A DNA stretch of 64,000 nt from Myxacorys chilensis ATA2-1-KO14 (GCA_019359275.1 JAHHHP010000013.1:28296-92295), one strand, 5' to 3'. Counted from the first letter of the stretch, positions 54,997 to 64,000 are shown. The notes: a model not told the origin generated them from the letters alone. Translations and numbers: made by a program.

Positions 54997-56808
54997 TCAT
55001 GCTGCTGACAGCAGCATTAGCCGCAGCGAATCGAGACAGACCCGCCAAGGCAACGGTTGCGCTTTCAGCGCGAACCATTTCTCCTTAAAAACCTCCGCTT
55101 GAAGGTGATAGTCTTGCGGACTCGTCGGAGGAGCATTGAACTTTAGAAAAACCGTCATGCGATGCGGCGTTTCACTCGTCGCCGCGACCCAGCAGGGAAA
55201 CGTATTAGGCTGCTGAGCGTCTTGAGGAAAGAGGATTTGATGAGCGCGAATGCCAACATAAGCAAACTGTTCGGGTAGAGGTTCGGCAATCTGTAAGCCA
55301 ATGCCCCACTCGATCGCATGAATTTGATCATCTGCCGTTGCAACTGCCGTCGAGAAGTTTTTACATCCCGTTAGTTGAGCCACTGTTACTGTCGCCGGAT
55401 GCTCAAAAATCGACCGCTTAGACCCGGACGCGATCGCGCGTCCTGCATGCATCACCAGCAAGTTTGGACAAACGCGATACGCTTCTTCTAAATTGTGCGT
55501 GACAAACAGCACCGCACCGGGATAACTGGCGAGACGCGCAATCAACTGCTGTTCCAGTTGGCTGCGGAGATGCGTATCGAGGGCTGAAAACGGTTCATCA
55601 AGCAGCAGCGCTTCCGGTTGACTTGCCAATGCTCTTGCGAGGGCGACACGTTGCTGCTGTCCGCCAGAGAGTTGAGCCGGGTAGCGATCGCGCATCTCCT
55701 CTAGCTGCACTGCCATTAACTGCGACTCAACCTGCTGCCGCACATCAGCGCGAGACAGCCCTTTCGGTAAACCAAATGCAATGTTTTGCGCCACCGTCAT
55801 GTGGGGAAAGAGCGCGTAGTTTTGCACCAAAAATCCAATACGGCGATCGCGGCTCGCTAGATTAATGCCGCGATCAGCATCAAACAGCACGCGCCCGTTG
55901 AGTACAATCCGCCCAGAGGTTGGCGTTTCAATTCCGGCAATGCAGCGCAACATCAGACTTTTTCCAGCCCCAGATGCACCCAATACGCCTAACGGTGCGT
56001 CGGCATGAAACGCAATCTCGACTCGAAATCCGCTAAGCTGTTTACCAATCTCTACGCTTAGCCCGCGATTTGGAGAATCTGCAAGATCAAGAAGCGGAGA
56101 CAGAACAGGTCTGAGAACTGGAGAGAACGGCTCGCGTTTGACAGATGGCAGCTTACGTTTATCTTGCCAAAGATTGACTGCTGCAATGCTAGAGAGTGAT
56201 ATTCCCATGATTGCGATCGCCCAAAACCACGCTTCATTCGTAGCTCCCGCTTCGACTGCAAAATAAATCGCCATCGGAATCGTTTGCGTTTCTTTGGGAA
56301 TATTCCCTGCCAGCATCAGGGTTGCACCGAACTCTCCCAACGCACGAGCAAACGCAAGCGTGATGCCTGCCAAAATTCCTGAGGTTGAGAGTGGCAATAG
56401 AATAGATCTAAAAATAGTCCAATCAGACGCGCCTAATGTTTTAGCAACGGCTAATAGATTGTGATCGATCTGCTCAAATGTGCCTAATGCAGTACGATAC
56501 ATCAACGGAAACGAAACAACAATCGCCGCTACAACAGAACCATACCAAGTAAATACAACGCTAAAGTCAATCGAATTTAGAAACTGTCCGATTGCTCCAT
56601 TTTTGCCAAATAAGACCAACAAAATAAAGCCTACTACCGTGGGCGGCAAAATCAAGGGAGCGACAAAGATGCTCTCAATTAGTGCCTTTCCCTTGCCTCG
56701 GTAGTTCAGCATCCAATATGCCGCTGCAACACCCAGGAAGAAGGTAATCACGGTGGCAAGCAGGGCAGTTTTAAGCGAGATCCATAGAGGAGAAAGATCA
56801 GGGGGCAT
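54997..56808 (-). CDS. modBC: Fused molybdate ABC transporter permease and ATPase (ModBC)
   Basis: One polypeptide with ModB then ModC. The permease part (to about residue 220) holds MLNYRGKGKALIESIFVAPL, LPPTVVGFILLVLFGKNGAI and the EAA-loop KTLGASDWTIFRSILLPLST, RALGEFGATLMLAGNIP. The ATPase part has Walker A GASGAGKS, signature [20 protein letters not shown] and Walker B LLLDEPFSALD, and a C-terminal TOBE-like region that may bind molybdate. Such fusions are frequent in cyanobacteria. I use the ATG at 56808; the frame also runs to a TTG at 56847 that would overlap modA by 20 bp. Confidence 0.93.
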   Translation of the reverse strand: MPPDLSPLWISLKTALLATVITFFLGVAAAYWMLNYRGKGKALIESIFVAPLILPPTVVGFILLVLFGKNGAIGQFLNSIDFSVVFTWYGSVVAAIVVSFPLMYRTALGTFEQIDHNLLAVAKTLGASDWTIFRSILLPLSTSGILAGITLAFARALGEFGATLMLAGNIPKETQTIPMAIYFAVEAGATNEAWFWAIAIMGISLSSIAAVNLWQDKRKLPSVKREPFSPVLRPVLSPLLDLADSPNRGLSVEIGKQLSGFRVEIAFHADAPLGVLGASGAGKSLMLRCIAGIETPTSGRIVLNGRVLFDADRGINLASRDRRIGFLVQNYALFPHMTVAQNIAFGLPKGLSRADVRQQVESQLMAVQLEEMRDRYPAQLSGGQQQRVALARALASQPEALLLDEPFSALDTHLRSQLEQQLIARLASYPGAVLFVTHNLEEAYRVCPNLLVMHAGRAIASGSKRSIFEHPATVTVAQLTGCKNFSTAVATADDQIHAIEWGIGLQIAEPLPEQFAYVGIRAHQILFPQDAQQPNTFPCWVAATSETPHRMTVFLKFNAPPTSPQDYHLQAEVFKEKWFALKAQPLPWRVCLDSLRLMLLSAA

Positions 56809-56827
56809 CACGTCACGAGGTTGGTAC

Positions 56828-57613
56828 TCACGAGGCTGGCACAACAAATCCGTACTTGCTTAACACGGTTTTAGCGTCGGTACTCGACAAGTACTGCACA
56901 AACTCTTTTGCTGCTTCAACGTTTTTACTACTCCTCAGCACCGCTACCGGATACACAATTGGGGAATGATCTGTCTCGTCTGCGGTGACAGCAATCTTCA
57001 CCTGATCTGAGATCTTGGCATCTGTAAAGTAGACAAACCCTGCCTCTGCATTCCCAGATTGAACGGCGGCTAACACTTGACGCACATTGTTGCCAAATAC
57101 AAATTTAGGTTTGAGAGTGTCGTAGAGCTTCAGCTTTCTCAAAACTTGTTCCGCGTATTGTCCAGCGGGAACGCTGCGCGGCTCTCCGATCGCAATGCGC
57201 TTAATGTCAGGTTGCGTCAACCGATCGAAGCTTTGCACTCCCCTAGAGGACTTGGGCACGATCAAGACGAGCCGATTTCGGGCAATGTCTTTTCGAGTTC
57301 CAGCCACCAGTTTGCTAGCTTGATCGAGCGTATCCATTTGACGTTTTGCCGCTGAGAGAAAGACATCGGCGGGCGCACCCTGTTCAATTTGTTGTAACAA
57401 TGTGCCTGACGCTCCAAAGTTGTAGATTAGATCGGCGGTTGTTTTACTGCGTTGATAGAGGGGCTTAATGTCTTCTAAAGCATCCTTTAAACTAGCCGCC
57501 GCAGAGATGATCAGCTTGTTAGATTGCGCTGTTGTAGGGAATAGTACGAAACGCAAGGCTATGATGCAAGCTGCGATCGCGATCGCGACTGCAATAAAAT
57601 ATCTTCTGTTCAT
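56828..57613 (-). CDS. modA: Molybdate-binding periplasmic protein ModA
   Basis: Solute-binding protein for molybdate or tungstate, exported by an N-terminal hydrophobic signal (YFIAVAIAIAACIIALRFVL). The core KLIISAAASLKDALEDIKPL, LIYNFGASGTLLQQIEQGAP and ADVFLSAAKRQMDTL is the ModA signature, with the two Ser/Ala ligand loops. YPVAVLRSSKNVEAAKEFVQ is the late conserved block. It lies directly upstream of modBC in one operon. Molybdenum is the metal of nitrate reductase, which links it to nearby nirA. Confidence 0.94.
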   Translation of the reverse strand: MNRRYFIAVAIAIAACIIALRFVLFPTTAQSNKLIISAAASLKDALEDIKPLYQRSKTTADLIYNFGASGTLLQQIEQGAPADVFLSAAKRQMDTLDQASKLVAGTRKDIARNRLVLIVPKSSRGVQSFDRLTQPDIKRIAIGEPRSVPAGQYAEQVLRKLKLYDTLKPKFVFGNNVRQVLAAVQSGNAEAGFVYFTDAKISDQVKIAVTADETDHSPIVYPVAVLRSSKNVEAAKEFVQYLSSTDAKTVLSKYGFVVPAS

Positions 57614-57980
57614 AATCTGGTCTCAGGACGGCAACGGTTGTCTGATGCTTTGAGTTTGGCGCTTTGATGGTATCAGTAGCCCTTCAATCGTTCAATCTCG
57701 TAGAAGCTAAACGCTTGCGGCTTGTCTGCTTCATGAGCAATCCAGTAGAGCGACTTGTTCTCTATCTAAAGAGGTAGATCCAGTATTGGATTGAACCATC
57801 ACACTAATTCAGGATGTCTAACAAAGATAAATTTTATCTGTAAACCTTGAAAACAGCGTTCAAATCAACCTTACACAGCAAACTACAAAACTGTGCAAAT
57901 TACAAAACTGTAATTCAACCAGCAAGAGCGATCGCAAAATCTATCGTTATTCTATGTACAGTCAAGGTGCAAAGGAGCCT
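57614..57980. other. Intergenic region between divergent modA and the efflux operon
   Basis: It should hold both promoters. The direct repeat CAAACTACAAAACTGTGCAA / CAAATTACAAAACTGT lies near 57880-57912. No gene or RNA is seen. Confidence 0.5.
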
Positions 57981-59390
57981 ATGACCCTCAACTCTCCCCA
58001 ACCGATTCCATTCAAGCCGACAGAAAAAGGTTGGCTCAAACCCAAGCTGAGAAACTGGCTGATTGGAATATTTATTCTGAGTTCACTGTCAGGAGGTGGA
58101 TATCTTGTGTACCGCCAGACGGTGGCTTCCTCTAACCAGGCCGCCAGAAGCAGAATCCAGACGGTTCCGGTCGGGCGGCAGACCATTCCGATTACGATCG
58201 CAGCCAATGGCATCATTGAAGCCAAACAATCGACCAACGTTAGCCCCAAAAGCTCTGGACGGCTGAAGAGCCTATTGGTGGATGAAGGGGACGCTGTGCA
58301 GGCGGGGCAAGTTGTGGCGTACATGGACGACTCAAGCCTGCGAGGTCAATTGCTTGGGGCGCAGGGATCGCTGGAGGCGGCCCAAGCAAACTTGAAGAAA
58401 GTTGAAACTGGGAATCGCCCAGAAGAGGTTGCTCAAGCCCAGGCAACGGTAGCGAGCGCTGAAGCCAACTTGCGGCAGTCAGAATCAGATCTCAACCGCT
58501 ATGACCAACTGTACAAGTCGGGAGCCATTTCTGCCCAAGCCGTCAGCCAATATCGCACCACCCGCAACACGAATCAGGCAGAGGTAGACAAAGCGCGGCA
58601 GGCGCTGAAGTTGCTTCAAGTGGGTAGCCGCCCGGAAGATGTTGAGGCTGCCCGCGCTCAGGTAATTCAGCAAGAGGGCAACCTGAAAACGGTTCAGTCG
58701 CAGATCGAAGACACCGTGATTCGCGCTCCGTTTAGTGGCATTGTGACAGCGAAGTACGCCGATCCGGGAGATTTCGTCACACCCACCACATCTGGGAGCG
58801 ATGTTTCCTCTGCAACGTCTTCGTCAATTCTGTCATTAGCATCCACTTATCAGGTTGTGGCAAACGTTGCTGAAACTGACATTAGCAAAATTAAGGTCGG
58901 GCAATCGGTCACAATCACCGCTGATGCTTATCCCGACAGAACCTTTAAAGGAAAGGTCGCTCAAGTTGGGGCAGCAGCAACCGTGACTTCTAATGTCACC
59001 AGCGTCAAGGTAAAAGTGAGCCTTGACGATCCCCAAAGGCTCTTGTTGCCGAGCATGAATGTTGATGCCAGGTTTGATGCGGGCGAATTGAGCAACGTGC
59101 TGGTCGTACCGACTGTCGCGATCGCACGTCAGCAGAACGGTACTGGAGTACAGGTACTTGGGACAGATGGTCGCCCCCGATTTGTTCCGATCCAAACTGG
59201 ACTGACTGTGAATGACAAAACCGAGGTGCGTTCTGGGCTTCAGGGCAATGAAAAAGTGCTAGTGAGTGCGCCATCTAGACCGACGAATCGCGCTCAAAAT
59301 TCTGGCAACAGGGGCAATCCCCTCGGCGGCGCAGCGGGTGCTCCCGGTGGTGGTTTTCCTCGTGGGAGTGGTACTCGCGGTGGGTTCTAG
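57981..59390 (+). CDS. HlyD/MacA-type efflux periplasmic adaptor
   Basis: Membrane-fusion protein with an N-terminal helix (NWLIGIFILSSLSGGGYLVY), a split lipoyl domain (AANGIIEAKQSTNVSPKSSG, LVDEGDAVQAGQVVAYMDDS), a long coiled-coil hairpin and a beta-barrel (DTVIRAPFSGIVTAKYADPG). The C-terminal tail is Gly-rich (GNPLGGAAGAPGGGFPRGSG). It leads an operon with an FtsX-type permease and an ATPase, the layout of DevBCA/MacAB exporters that drive TolC-type channels. AAGGAG lies just before this ATG; an ATG 27 bases upstream is possible. Confidence 0.9.
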   Translation: MTLNSPQPIPFKPTEKGWLKPKLRNWLIGIFILSSLSGGGYLVYRQTVASSNQAARSRIQTVPVGRQTIPITIAANGIIEAKQSTNVSPKSSGRLKSLLVDEGDAVQAGQVVAYMDDSSLRGQLLGAQGSLEAAQANLKKVETGNRPEEVAQAQATVASAEANLRQSESDLNRYDQLYKSGAISAQAVSQYRTTRNTNQAEVDKARQALKLLQVGSRPEDVEAARAQVIQQEGNLKTVQSQIEDTVIRAPFSGIVTAKYADPGDFVTPTTSGSDVSSATSSSILSLASTYQVVANVAETDISKIKVGQSVTITADAYPDRTFKGKVAQVGAAATVTSNVTSVKVKVSLDDPQRLLLPSMNVDARFDAGELSNVLVVPTVAIARQQNGTGVQVLGTDGRPRFVPIQTGLTVNDKTEVRSGLQGNEKVLVSAPSRPTNRAQNSGNRGNPLGGAAGAPGGGFPRGSGTRGGF

Positions 59391-59429
59391 GTTTGTCTTC
59401 AGATTTAGTGTTTCCAGCGAAATTTAGTC

Positions 59430-60758
59430 ATGATGAAATCACTCAGGGGCGCAAAACCGGCCCGACGAGATCGCACACCGCCCATAAAACAAGTTCCTAA
59501 TCCAATCGGACGTTCCCCAGTATCCGTCGTTGAAATTCTGACCATGGCGATCGAGGCACTGTGGAGCAATAAACTCCGCACGATGCTCACGATGCTTGGT
59601 ATTGTCATTGGCATCACCGCTGTGATTGCGGTCACTGCCATTGGTCAAGGAACGCAAAAGTCAACCGAGCAACGGCTACAATCGCTGGGAACTGATATTC
59701 TGCAAGTGCAGTCGGGTGCAGCTAGAAGTGGAGGCGTGCGGCAAGGGAGTGGAACGGCGACCACCTTGACGTTAGAAGATGCCCAAGCGATCAGGCAACA
59801 GGTTTTAGGTGTTGCCCGAGTATCCGCTGTCTTGCAGCAAACGGCCCAAGTCGTCTATGGCCAGAATAACGACTCCCTGACCATTATTGGAACCGATATT
59901 AATTACCCCGATGTCCGCAACACGCACCCCCAAACTGGCAGATTTTTCAGCCAAGACGAATTGGATGCCGCAGCATCTGTAGCAGTCTTGGGTCCAACGG
60001 CGCGGAATGAGCTGCTCGGTGCAGAAAACCGCGCAGAGGGGGCTCAAATCCGAATTCAGGGACAAACCTACGACGTAGTTGGCGTCATGGAGACCAAAGG
60101 AACGCAAGGCCCGCAGAACCCGGATGAACAAATCTACATTCCACTTACCAACATGTCTGCCCGACTGGTCGGCAACAATGCCGTCAAAGGGCTGGCTGTA
60201 AGAGGAATTTATGTCAAAGCCAAAAGCCAGGATCAGCTAGACGCTGCCGAGTATCAAATCACAAATCTTTTGCGGGTACGTCACGGCATTTTTCCCGAAA
60301 AAGGAGATGTGGATGATTTTAGGCTGTCGAATTCTGCTGACATCATCGAAACGTTGACCAGTACCTCGAAGTTGCTGACCGTGATGGTTGTTGCGATCGC
60401 GGCAATTTCCCTAATTGTTGGTGGCATCGGCATTGCCAATATCATGCTGGTTTCAGTGGTCGAGCGCACCCGCGAAATTGGTATTCGCAAAGCGATCGGC
60501 GCGACTAGCACGGCAATCCTGAGCCAATTTTTAGCCGAAGCAGTTGTGATTGCGGCATTGGGAGGCATGATTGGGATTGGACTGGGAGTTGCGATCGCGT
60601 TTGCCGCTGCAAATCTATTCGCCTTTCCCGTTGTAATTTCACTCTGGTCAATTGGACTTGGCTTTGGATTGACGTTTGTGATTGGCTTAGTAGCAGGGGT
60701 CATTCCGGCTCGCAATGCGGCTCACCTCGACCCGATCGCAGCCTTAAGAAGTGATTAG
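59430..60758 (+). CDS. MacB/FtsX-type ABC exporter permease
   Basis: Four-helix mechanotransmission permease: first helix LRTMLTMLGIVIGITAVIAV, a large periplasmic domain (LEDAQAIRQQVLGVARVSAV, GRFFSQDELDAAASVAVLGP), then VVAIAAISLIVGGIGIANIM and LVSVVERTREIGIRKAIGAT, the MacB/FtsX signature. Works with the adaptor upstream and the ATPase 11 bp downstream. The exported substrate is unknown (peptide, lipid or macrolide in relatives). Confidence 0.93.
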   Translation: MMKSLRGAKPARRDRTPPIKQVPNPIGRSPVSVVEILTMAIEALWSNKLRTMLTMLGIVIGITAVIAVTAIGQGTQKSTEQRLQSLGTDILQVQSGAARSGGVRQGSGTATTLTLEDAQAIRQQVLGVARVSAVLQQTAQVVYGQNNDSLTIIGTDINYPDVRNTHPQTGRFFSQDELDAAASVAVLGPTARNELLGAENRAEGAQIRIQGQTYDVVGVMETKGTQGPQNPDEQIYIPLTNMSARLVGNNAVKGLAVRGIYVKAKSQDQLDAAEYQITNLLRVRHGIFPEKGDVDDFRLSNSADIIETLTSTSKLLTVMVVAIAAISLIVGGIGIANIMLVSVVERTREIGIRKAIGATSTAILSQFLAEAVVIAALGGMIGIGLGVAIAFAAANLFAFPVVISLWSIGLGFGLTFVIGLVAGVIPARNAAHLDPIAALRSD

Positions 60759-60769
60759 GAGAAACAAAC

Positions 60770-61489
60770 ATGGCAACCATGATCTGGATGGAAGACATTC
60801 AGAAAACATATCGGCTTGGTGAAGTCGAAGTTCCCGTCCTCAAAGGCATTGACTTGTCGATTGAAGAAGGCGAATATGTCGCCATTATGGGCATGTCCGG
60901 TTCGGGAAAATCGACGTTGATGAACATCATTGGTTGTCTCGATCGCCCCACCTCTGGACATTATGTTCTAGAGGGCAGAAACTTGACGACGCTGAGCGAT
61001 GACGAATTGGCATTCATTCGCAATCAGCGCCTTGGCTTTGTGTTTCAGCAGTTTAATTTGCTGGCTCGCTCCACGGCGTTAGAAAATGTGATGCTGCCAA
61101 TGGTCTATGCAGGTGTTTCCAAATCCCAACGACGCCAACGAGCAGAAGAAGCCTTAACTCGCGTTGGCTTGGCAGACCGGATGCTTAATCGCCCCAATCA
61201 GCTTTCGGGTGGACAGCAGCAGCGAGTCGCGATCGCTCGGGCGCTGGTCAACCGTCCTGCACTCGTTTTGGCAGACGAACCGACAGGAGCGCTCGATACT
61301 CAAACCTCTCAAGAAGTGATGAATTTGCTGAGCGAGCTAAACCGACAAGGCATCACGATCGTGATTGTGACGCACGAACCAGATGTTGCTGAACAAACTC
61401 AGCGCATTATTCATGTCAAAGATGGTTTAGTGAACCCCGTCACAACCCACGAAAACAAGTTTGCTCCAGCCAATGCCCTTGAAAATTAA
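60770..61489 (+). CDS. ABC exporter ATPase, MacB/LolD type
   Basis: Single nucleotide-binding domain: Walker [22 protein letters not shown]-loop [20 protein letters not shown], signature [20 protein letters not shown], Walker [13 protein letters not shown] and H-loop [16 protein letters not shown]. The [14 protein letters not shown] text is typical of the MacB/LolD/DevA subgroup. Completes the three-gene exporter. Confidence 0.95.
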   Translation: MATMIWMEDIQKTYRLGEVEVPVLKGIDLSIEEGEYVAIMGMSGSGKSTLMNIIGCLDRPTSGHYVLEGRNLTTLSDDELAFIRNQRLGFVFQQFNLLARSTALENVMLPMVYAGVSKSQRRQRAEEALTRVGLADRMLNRPNQLSGGQQQRVAIARALVNRPALVLADEPTGALDTQTSQEVMNLLSELNRQGITIVIVTHEPDVAEQTQRIIHVKDGLVNPVTTHENKFAPANALEN

Positions 61490-61628
61490 AGCTTCTGATA
61501 TAACTTGAAGCAAATGCCAACGAAACTCACGGATTGAATGAAGTTAGATCGTACTGCTTTTGCCTCTATCCACTTTAACGGGCAATTTCACTAGAGCTTG
61601 AGCTGAGCAAAGGGTAAAATCTTTGCTT

Positions 61629-63083
61629 ATGAGTACTACCCAAGACACTGTTGCTAAACTTTGGAATCTTTGTAACGTTCTCAAGGATGACGGGGTGACG
61701 TATCACCAGTACGTCATCGAACTCACGTACCTGCTATTCCTAAAGATGGCTAAGGAAACTCAAACAGAGAGCCAGCTTCCGGTGGGCTATCGTTGGGATG
61801 ATTTGGAGAAGCACGCGGTACTCGATCGACTGAATTCCTACAAAAGTCTTCTGAGCTATTTGGGTAGCCACGGCTCCACATTAGTTAAAGAAATTTTCGC
61901 CGATGCCGTTTCCCTAATCAAAAAGCCCTCCACGCTTTCTGTGTTGGTGACGGAAATTGACAAACTCGATTGGTATAACGCCCGGAAAGAAGGTTTAGGC
62001 GACGTGTATGAAGGGCTGCTAGAAAAGAACGCAAATGAAAAGAAAGCGGGTGCGGGTCAGTACTTTACACCACGATCGCTGATTGATAGCATGGTGCATG
62101 TTATGCATCCTACACTGGATGATATCATTCAAGATCCTGCGGCAGGCACGGGCGGTTTTTTGGTTTCTGCTAATCGATACATACGCGAACACAGCGCTCC
62201 AGAGAGTTGGACTGAGAAACAAAAACGAAAGTACTGCGGTAATACCTTCTACGGCATGGAGCATGTACAAGATACACACCGTTTAGCGTTAATGAATTTA
62301 ATGCTGCATGGATTAGAGTTTGATCCCCAAGGTGCGGGAATTTTTTATGGCGATACGCTTTCACCAGACGGAGAAGCATTACCGAAAGCAACGCTAATTC
62401 TCACAAATCCACCCTTCGGAAGTAAAAAAGGTGGAGGCTTACCTAGCCGCTCAGATTTCAAGTTCCCCACTAGCAATAAACAATTCTGCTTTTTACAGCA
62501 TATCTATCTTGGGCTTGAGGTTGGCGGTCGCGCTGCCGCAGTGTTTCCAGACAATGTCCTGTTTGAAAGCAATGTAGGAAGGCAAATCCGTGTTGACTTA
62601 ATGGATAAATGCAATCTTCACACCATTTTGCGTTTACCGACAGGTATTTTCTATGCTCAAGGTGTTAAGACAAACGTGCTGTTTTTTGCCCGTGGCAAGA
62701 GAGACAAGGACAATACTAAAGAAGTTTGGATTTATGACTTACGCGCCAACACACCTCAGTTTGGTAAGCGCACATCATTGATGCGTGACCATTTTGCTGA
62801 GTTTGAAGCTGCCTTTGGAGATGATCCATTGGGCGGTTCCGCAGGCCTTGCACAGCGCACTGATACTGGCGAGGAAGGGCGATTCAGAAGATTTTCCCGT
62901 AAGTGGATTGCTGAGCGTGGCGATAATCTAGACATTGCTTGGCTCAAGGACGAACGCAAAGATGGTAATGGTGACTTACCTGAGCCTGCAATTCTCGCAC
63001 AGGAGGCGATGAGTGAACTAGAAGCAGCACTGGCAGAATTACGGGGAATTCTGCAAGAATTGGGTGAGGAAATCAGTTTGTAA
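61629..63083 (+). CDS. hsdM: Type I restriction-modification N6-adenine methyltransferase HsdM
   Basis: Modification subunit of a type I system, methylating adenine in the site chosen by HsdS. N-terminal helical domain (KLWNLCNVLKDDGVTYHQYV), then AGQYFTPRSLIDSMVHVMHP, the SAM-binding DPAAGTGGFLVSANRYI (near residue 170) and catalytic LILTNPPFGSKKG (near residue 260), then PDNVLFESNVGRQIRVDLMD. 484 residues is normal. An in-frame TTG lies 6 bases upstream. Followed by a toxin-antitoxin pair and a broken hsdS; hsdR is not in the window. Confidence 0.95.
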   Translation: MSTTQDTVAKLWNLCNVLKDDGVTYHQYVIELTYLLFLKMAKETQTESQLPVGYRWDDLEKHAVLDRLNSYKSLLSYLGSHGSTLVKEIFADAVSLIKKPSTLSVLVTEIDKLDWYNARKEGLGDVYEGLLEKNANEKKAGAGQYFTPRSLIDSMVHVMHPTLDDIIQDPAAGTGGFLVSANRYIREHSAPESWTEKQKRKYCGNTFYGMEHVQDTHRLALMNLMLHGLEFDPQGAGIFYGDTLSPDGEALPKATLILTNPPFGSKKGGGLPSRSDFKFPTSNKQFCFLQHIYLGLEVGGRAAAVFPDNVLFESNVGRQIRVDLMDKCNLHTILRLPTGIFYAQGVKTNVLFFARGKRDKDNTKEVWIYDLRANTPQFGKRTSLMRDHFAEFEAAFGDDPLGGSAGLAQRTDTGEEGRFRRFSRKWIAERGDNLDIAWLKDERKDGNGDLPEPAILAQEAMSELEAALAELRGILQELGEEISL

Positions 63084-63115
63084 GCACGGAGCCAGCGACG
63101 ATGGAGAGTGTTAAG

Positions 63116-63343
63116 ATGTCTCAGCGTGTTGGACGAGATGGCATTCTCCATCTCAATATTCCCGTTGGGATAACCGAACAGGATGTGGAAGTCATGGTGG
63201 TTTATCAGCCTGTTCCATCGTCAACCGCAACTGGGCGATCGCTAGAACAGTTTTATGGTATCTGTGCTGACGATCCCATTATTCTTGACGATCGAGGAAT
63301 CTCAGACAGCCTTGACGATGAGTTGGCTGGGGCGTTTGATTGA
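63116..63343 (+). CDS. VapB-like antitoxin
   Basis: Short protein with the N-terminal beta segment SQRVGRDGILHLNIPVGITE that recurs in antitoxins paired with cyanobacterial PIN toxins, and an acidic C-terminal tail (DDPIILDDRGISDSLDDELA) suited to wrap the toxin. It ends in TGA, with the toxin start 2 bases further. The start may be this ATG (GGAGAG lies upstream) or one 15 bases earlier. Confidence 0.8.
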   Translation: MSQRVGRDGILHLNIPVGITEQDVEVMVVYQPVPSSTATGRSLEQFYGICADDPIILDDRGISDSLDDELAGAFD

Positions 63344-63345
63344 GA

Positions 63346-63753
63346 ATGCGTTACCTGTTAGATACAAATGTTTGTGTGGTGTATTTAAATGGTCGTTCGA
63401 TTCTGGTGCGCGATCGCCTATTTTCTACCCTCACTCAAGAGATAGCTGTGTGTTCGGTTGTCAAAACCGAGCTTTTCTACGGTGCAATGCGAAGCAATAA
63501 CCCATCTCGAACTCTGGAACGGCAGCAAGAATTTTTAGGGCGGTTTGTCTCGCTTCCGTTCGGAGATGAGGCGGCGATCATATGTGGTGAAATTCGGGCG
63601 CGTCTTGCCAGTGCTGGAACTCCAATCGGTGCTTACGATTTGCAAATTGCGGCGATCGCTCTAGCAAACAATCTAATATTGGTGACGCACAATACGCGAG
63701 AATTCGATCGTGTAGATGGGTTGCAGATTGAGGATTGGGAGGTAGAAGCGTGA
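63346..63753 (+). CDS. vapC: VapC-like PIN-domain ribonuclease toxin
   Basis: PIN-domain RNase toxin. The acidic residues of the active site are present: YLLDTNVCVVYLNG at the N-terminus, VVKTELFYGAMRSNN in the middle and AYDLQIAAIALANNLILVTH with NTREFDRVDGLQIEDW at the end. Its last codons overlap the hsdS start (GTG in GCGTGA) by 4 bases. A TTG two codons upstream is an alternative start. Confidence 0.9.
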   Translation: MRYLLDTNVCVVYLNGRSILVRDRLFSTLTQEIAVCSVVKTELFYGAMRSNNPSRTLERQQEFLGRFVSLPFGDEAAIICGEIRARLASAGTPIGAYDLQIAAIALANNLILVTHNTREFDRVDGLQIEDWEVEA

Positions 63754-63893
63754 GCGAACTTCCTCAGAATTGGATACTATCCAAGTTCATGAATGTATTC
63801 GATATTCAGGGAGGTACGCAGCCTCCAAAAAGTACTTTTCAATACGAATCTCAACCTGGTTATATACAGCTTTTAATCCAAGTTGCGGGTTAA
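63750..63893 (+). pseudogene. hsdS: Type I restriction specificity subunit HsdS, 5' fragment
   Basis: Reads LPQNWILSKFMNVFDIQGGT and QPPKSTFQYESQPGYIQLL, a good start of an HsdS target-recognition domain (normal size 400 residues or more). After the usual GYIQLL the frame reaches a stop within six codons, and the DNA beyond, to the window end, does not continue the family's pattern. The gene is probably interrupted by an insertion at about 63875, or broken by deletion. It overlaps the toxin gene by 4 bp. Confidence 0.75.
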
Positions 63894-64000
63894 GTTGAGA
63901 GAACAGAAGAAAACAACCGCAAGCCACGCGAATTGCACCGCACCTGTGTTCACGACTACGGCATAGTGAATCAGGAACCGGGGTCGTCAACTGATGAAGG
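63875..64000. other. Non-coding end of window, possible insertion
   Basis: No clear gene. The DNA does not extend hsdS. I could not match it to a known insertion-sequence end, and the window stops before a second boundary would show. Confidence 0.35.

Noticed and set aside
63875..64000. Group II intron or a named insertion sequence after hsdS
   Set aside because: A GTGCG-like word is present on the minus strand, but no intron domain V, reverse transcriptase or recognisable IS end can be shown within the window.

Overview
The window is cyanobacterial chromosomal DNA. It carries the photosystem II genes psbH, psbN and psbI, a cyanobacteria-type ferredoxin nitrite reductase with an NtcA box, a pilMNOQ operon, a DUF3769 outer-membrane protein, UPF0182, and very many copies of the HIP1 octamer GCGATCGC. 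Gene content and style fit a freshwater or terrestrial Leptolyngbya-like filamentous cyanobacterium; the genus is an inference.

Layout. 1-1.2 kb: the end of a peptide-type ABC permease, then divergent psbH and psbN. 1.3-6.6 kb: a GH38 alpha-mannosidase with a large 21-bp-repeat insertion, divergent from an unknown protein. 6.7-13.5 kb: psbI, the DUF3769 protein, an unknown protein and secA. 13.7-19 kb: a diheme cytochrome c translationally coupled to a HicBA toxin-antitoxin pair, a GNAT enzyme, a GH25 muramidase, an SGNH hydrolase, a 46-residue one-helix membrane protein and an unknown protein. 19.4-22 kb: an arsenic cluster with ArsR, a dual-specificity-phosphatase-like protein, Acr3 and the decayed C-terminus of an ArsJ-like transporter. 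22.7-33.5 kb: UPF0182, a lipoprotein hydrolase, an erythromycin-esterase-family protein, an isoaspartyl peptidase, an M1 aminopeptidase with HEAT repeats and an FAD oxidoreductase.

34-39.5 kb is the type IV pilus assembly operon pilM-pilN-pilO-pilQ with a strong terminator, followed by an intergenic array of 21-bp repeats. 40-46.6 kb holds an MFS transporter, a coiled-coil membrane protein, a PEP-CTERM protein, a lone BREX/DUF2791-type ATPase, a cupin and a delta-9-type desaturase. At 46.8 kb lies a TetR regulator fused to a catalytically degenerate tyrosine-recombinase-like domain, with two 17-bp palindromes between it and the divergent desaturase. 48-52.8 kb: a fasciclin protein, a WD40 protein and two membrane proteins. 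52.8-57.6 kb: nirA, a fused modBC and modA, which is nitrite reduction next to molybdate uptake, a metal that nitrate reductase needs. 58-61.5 kb: a MacAB/DevBCA-like exporter. 61.6 kb to the end: a type I restriction-modification locus with hsdM, an embedded VapBC-like pair and an hsdS broken after about 42 codons.

The most unusual items are the TetR/dead-recombinase fusion with its palindromes, the recurring repeats built on multiples of seven bases (21 and 42 bp) inside and between genes, the phosphatase-like gene where an arsenate reductase would be expected, the cytochrome-hicB-hicA overlap chain, the orphan DUF2791 ATPase, and the toxin-antitoxin pair between hsdM and a broken hsdS. I saw no CRISPR array and no rRNA or tRNA gene.
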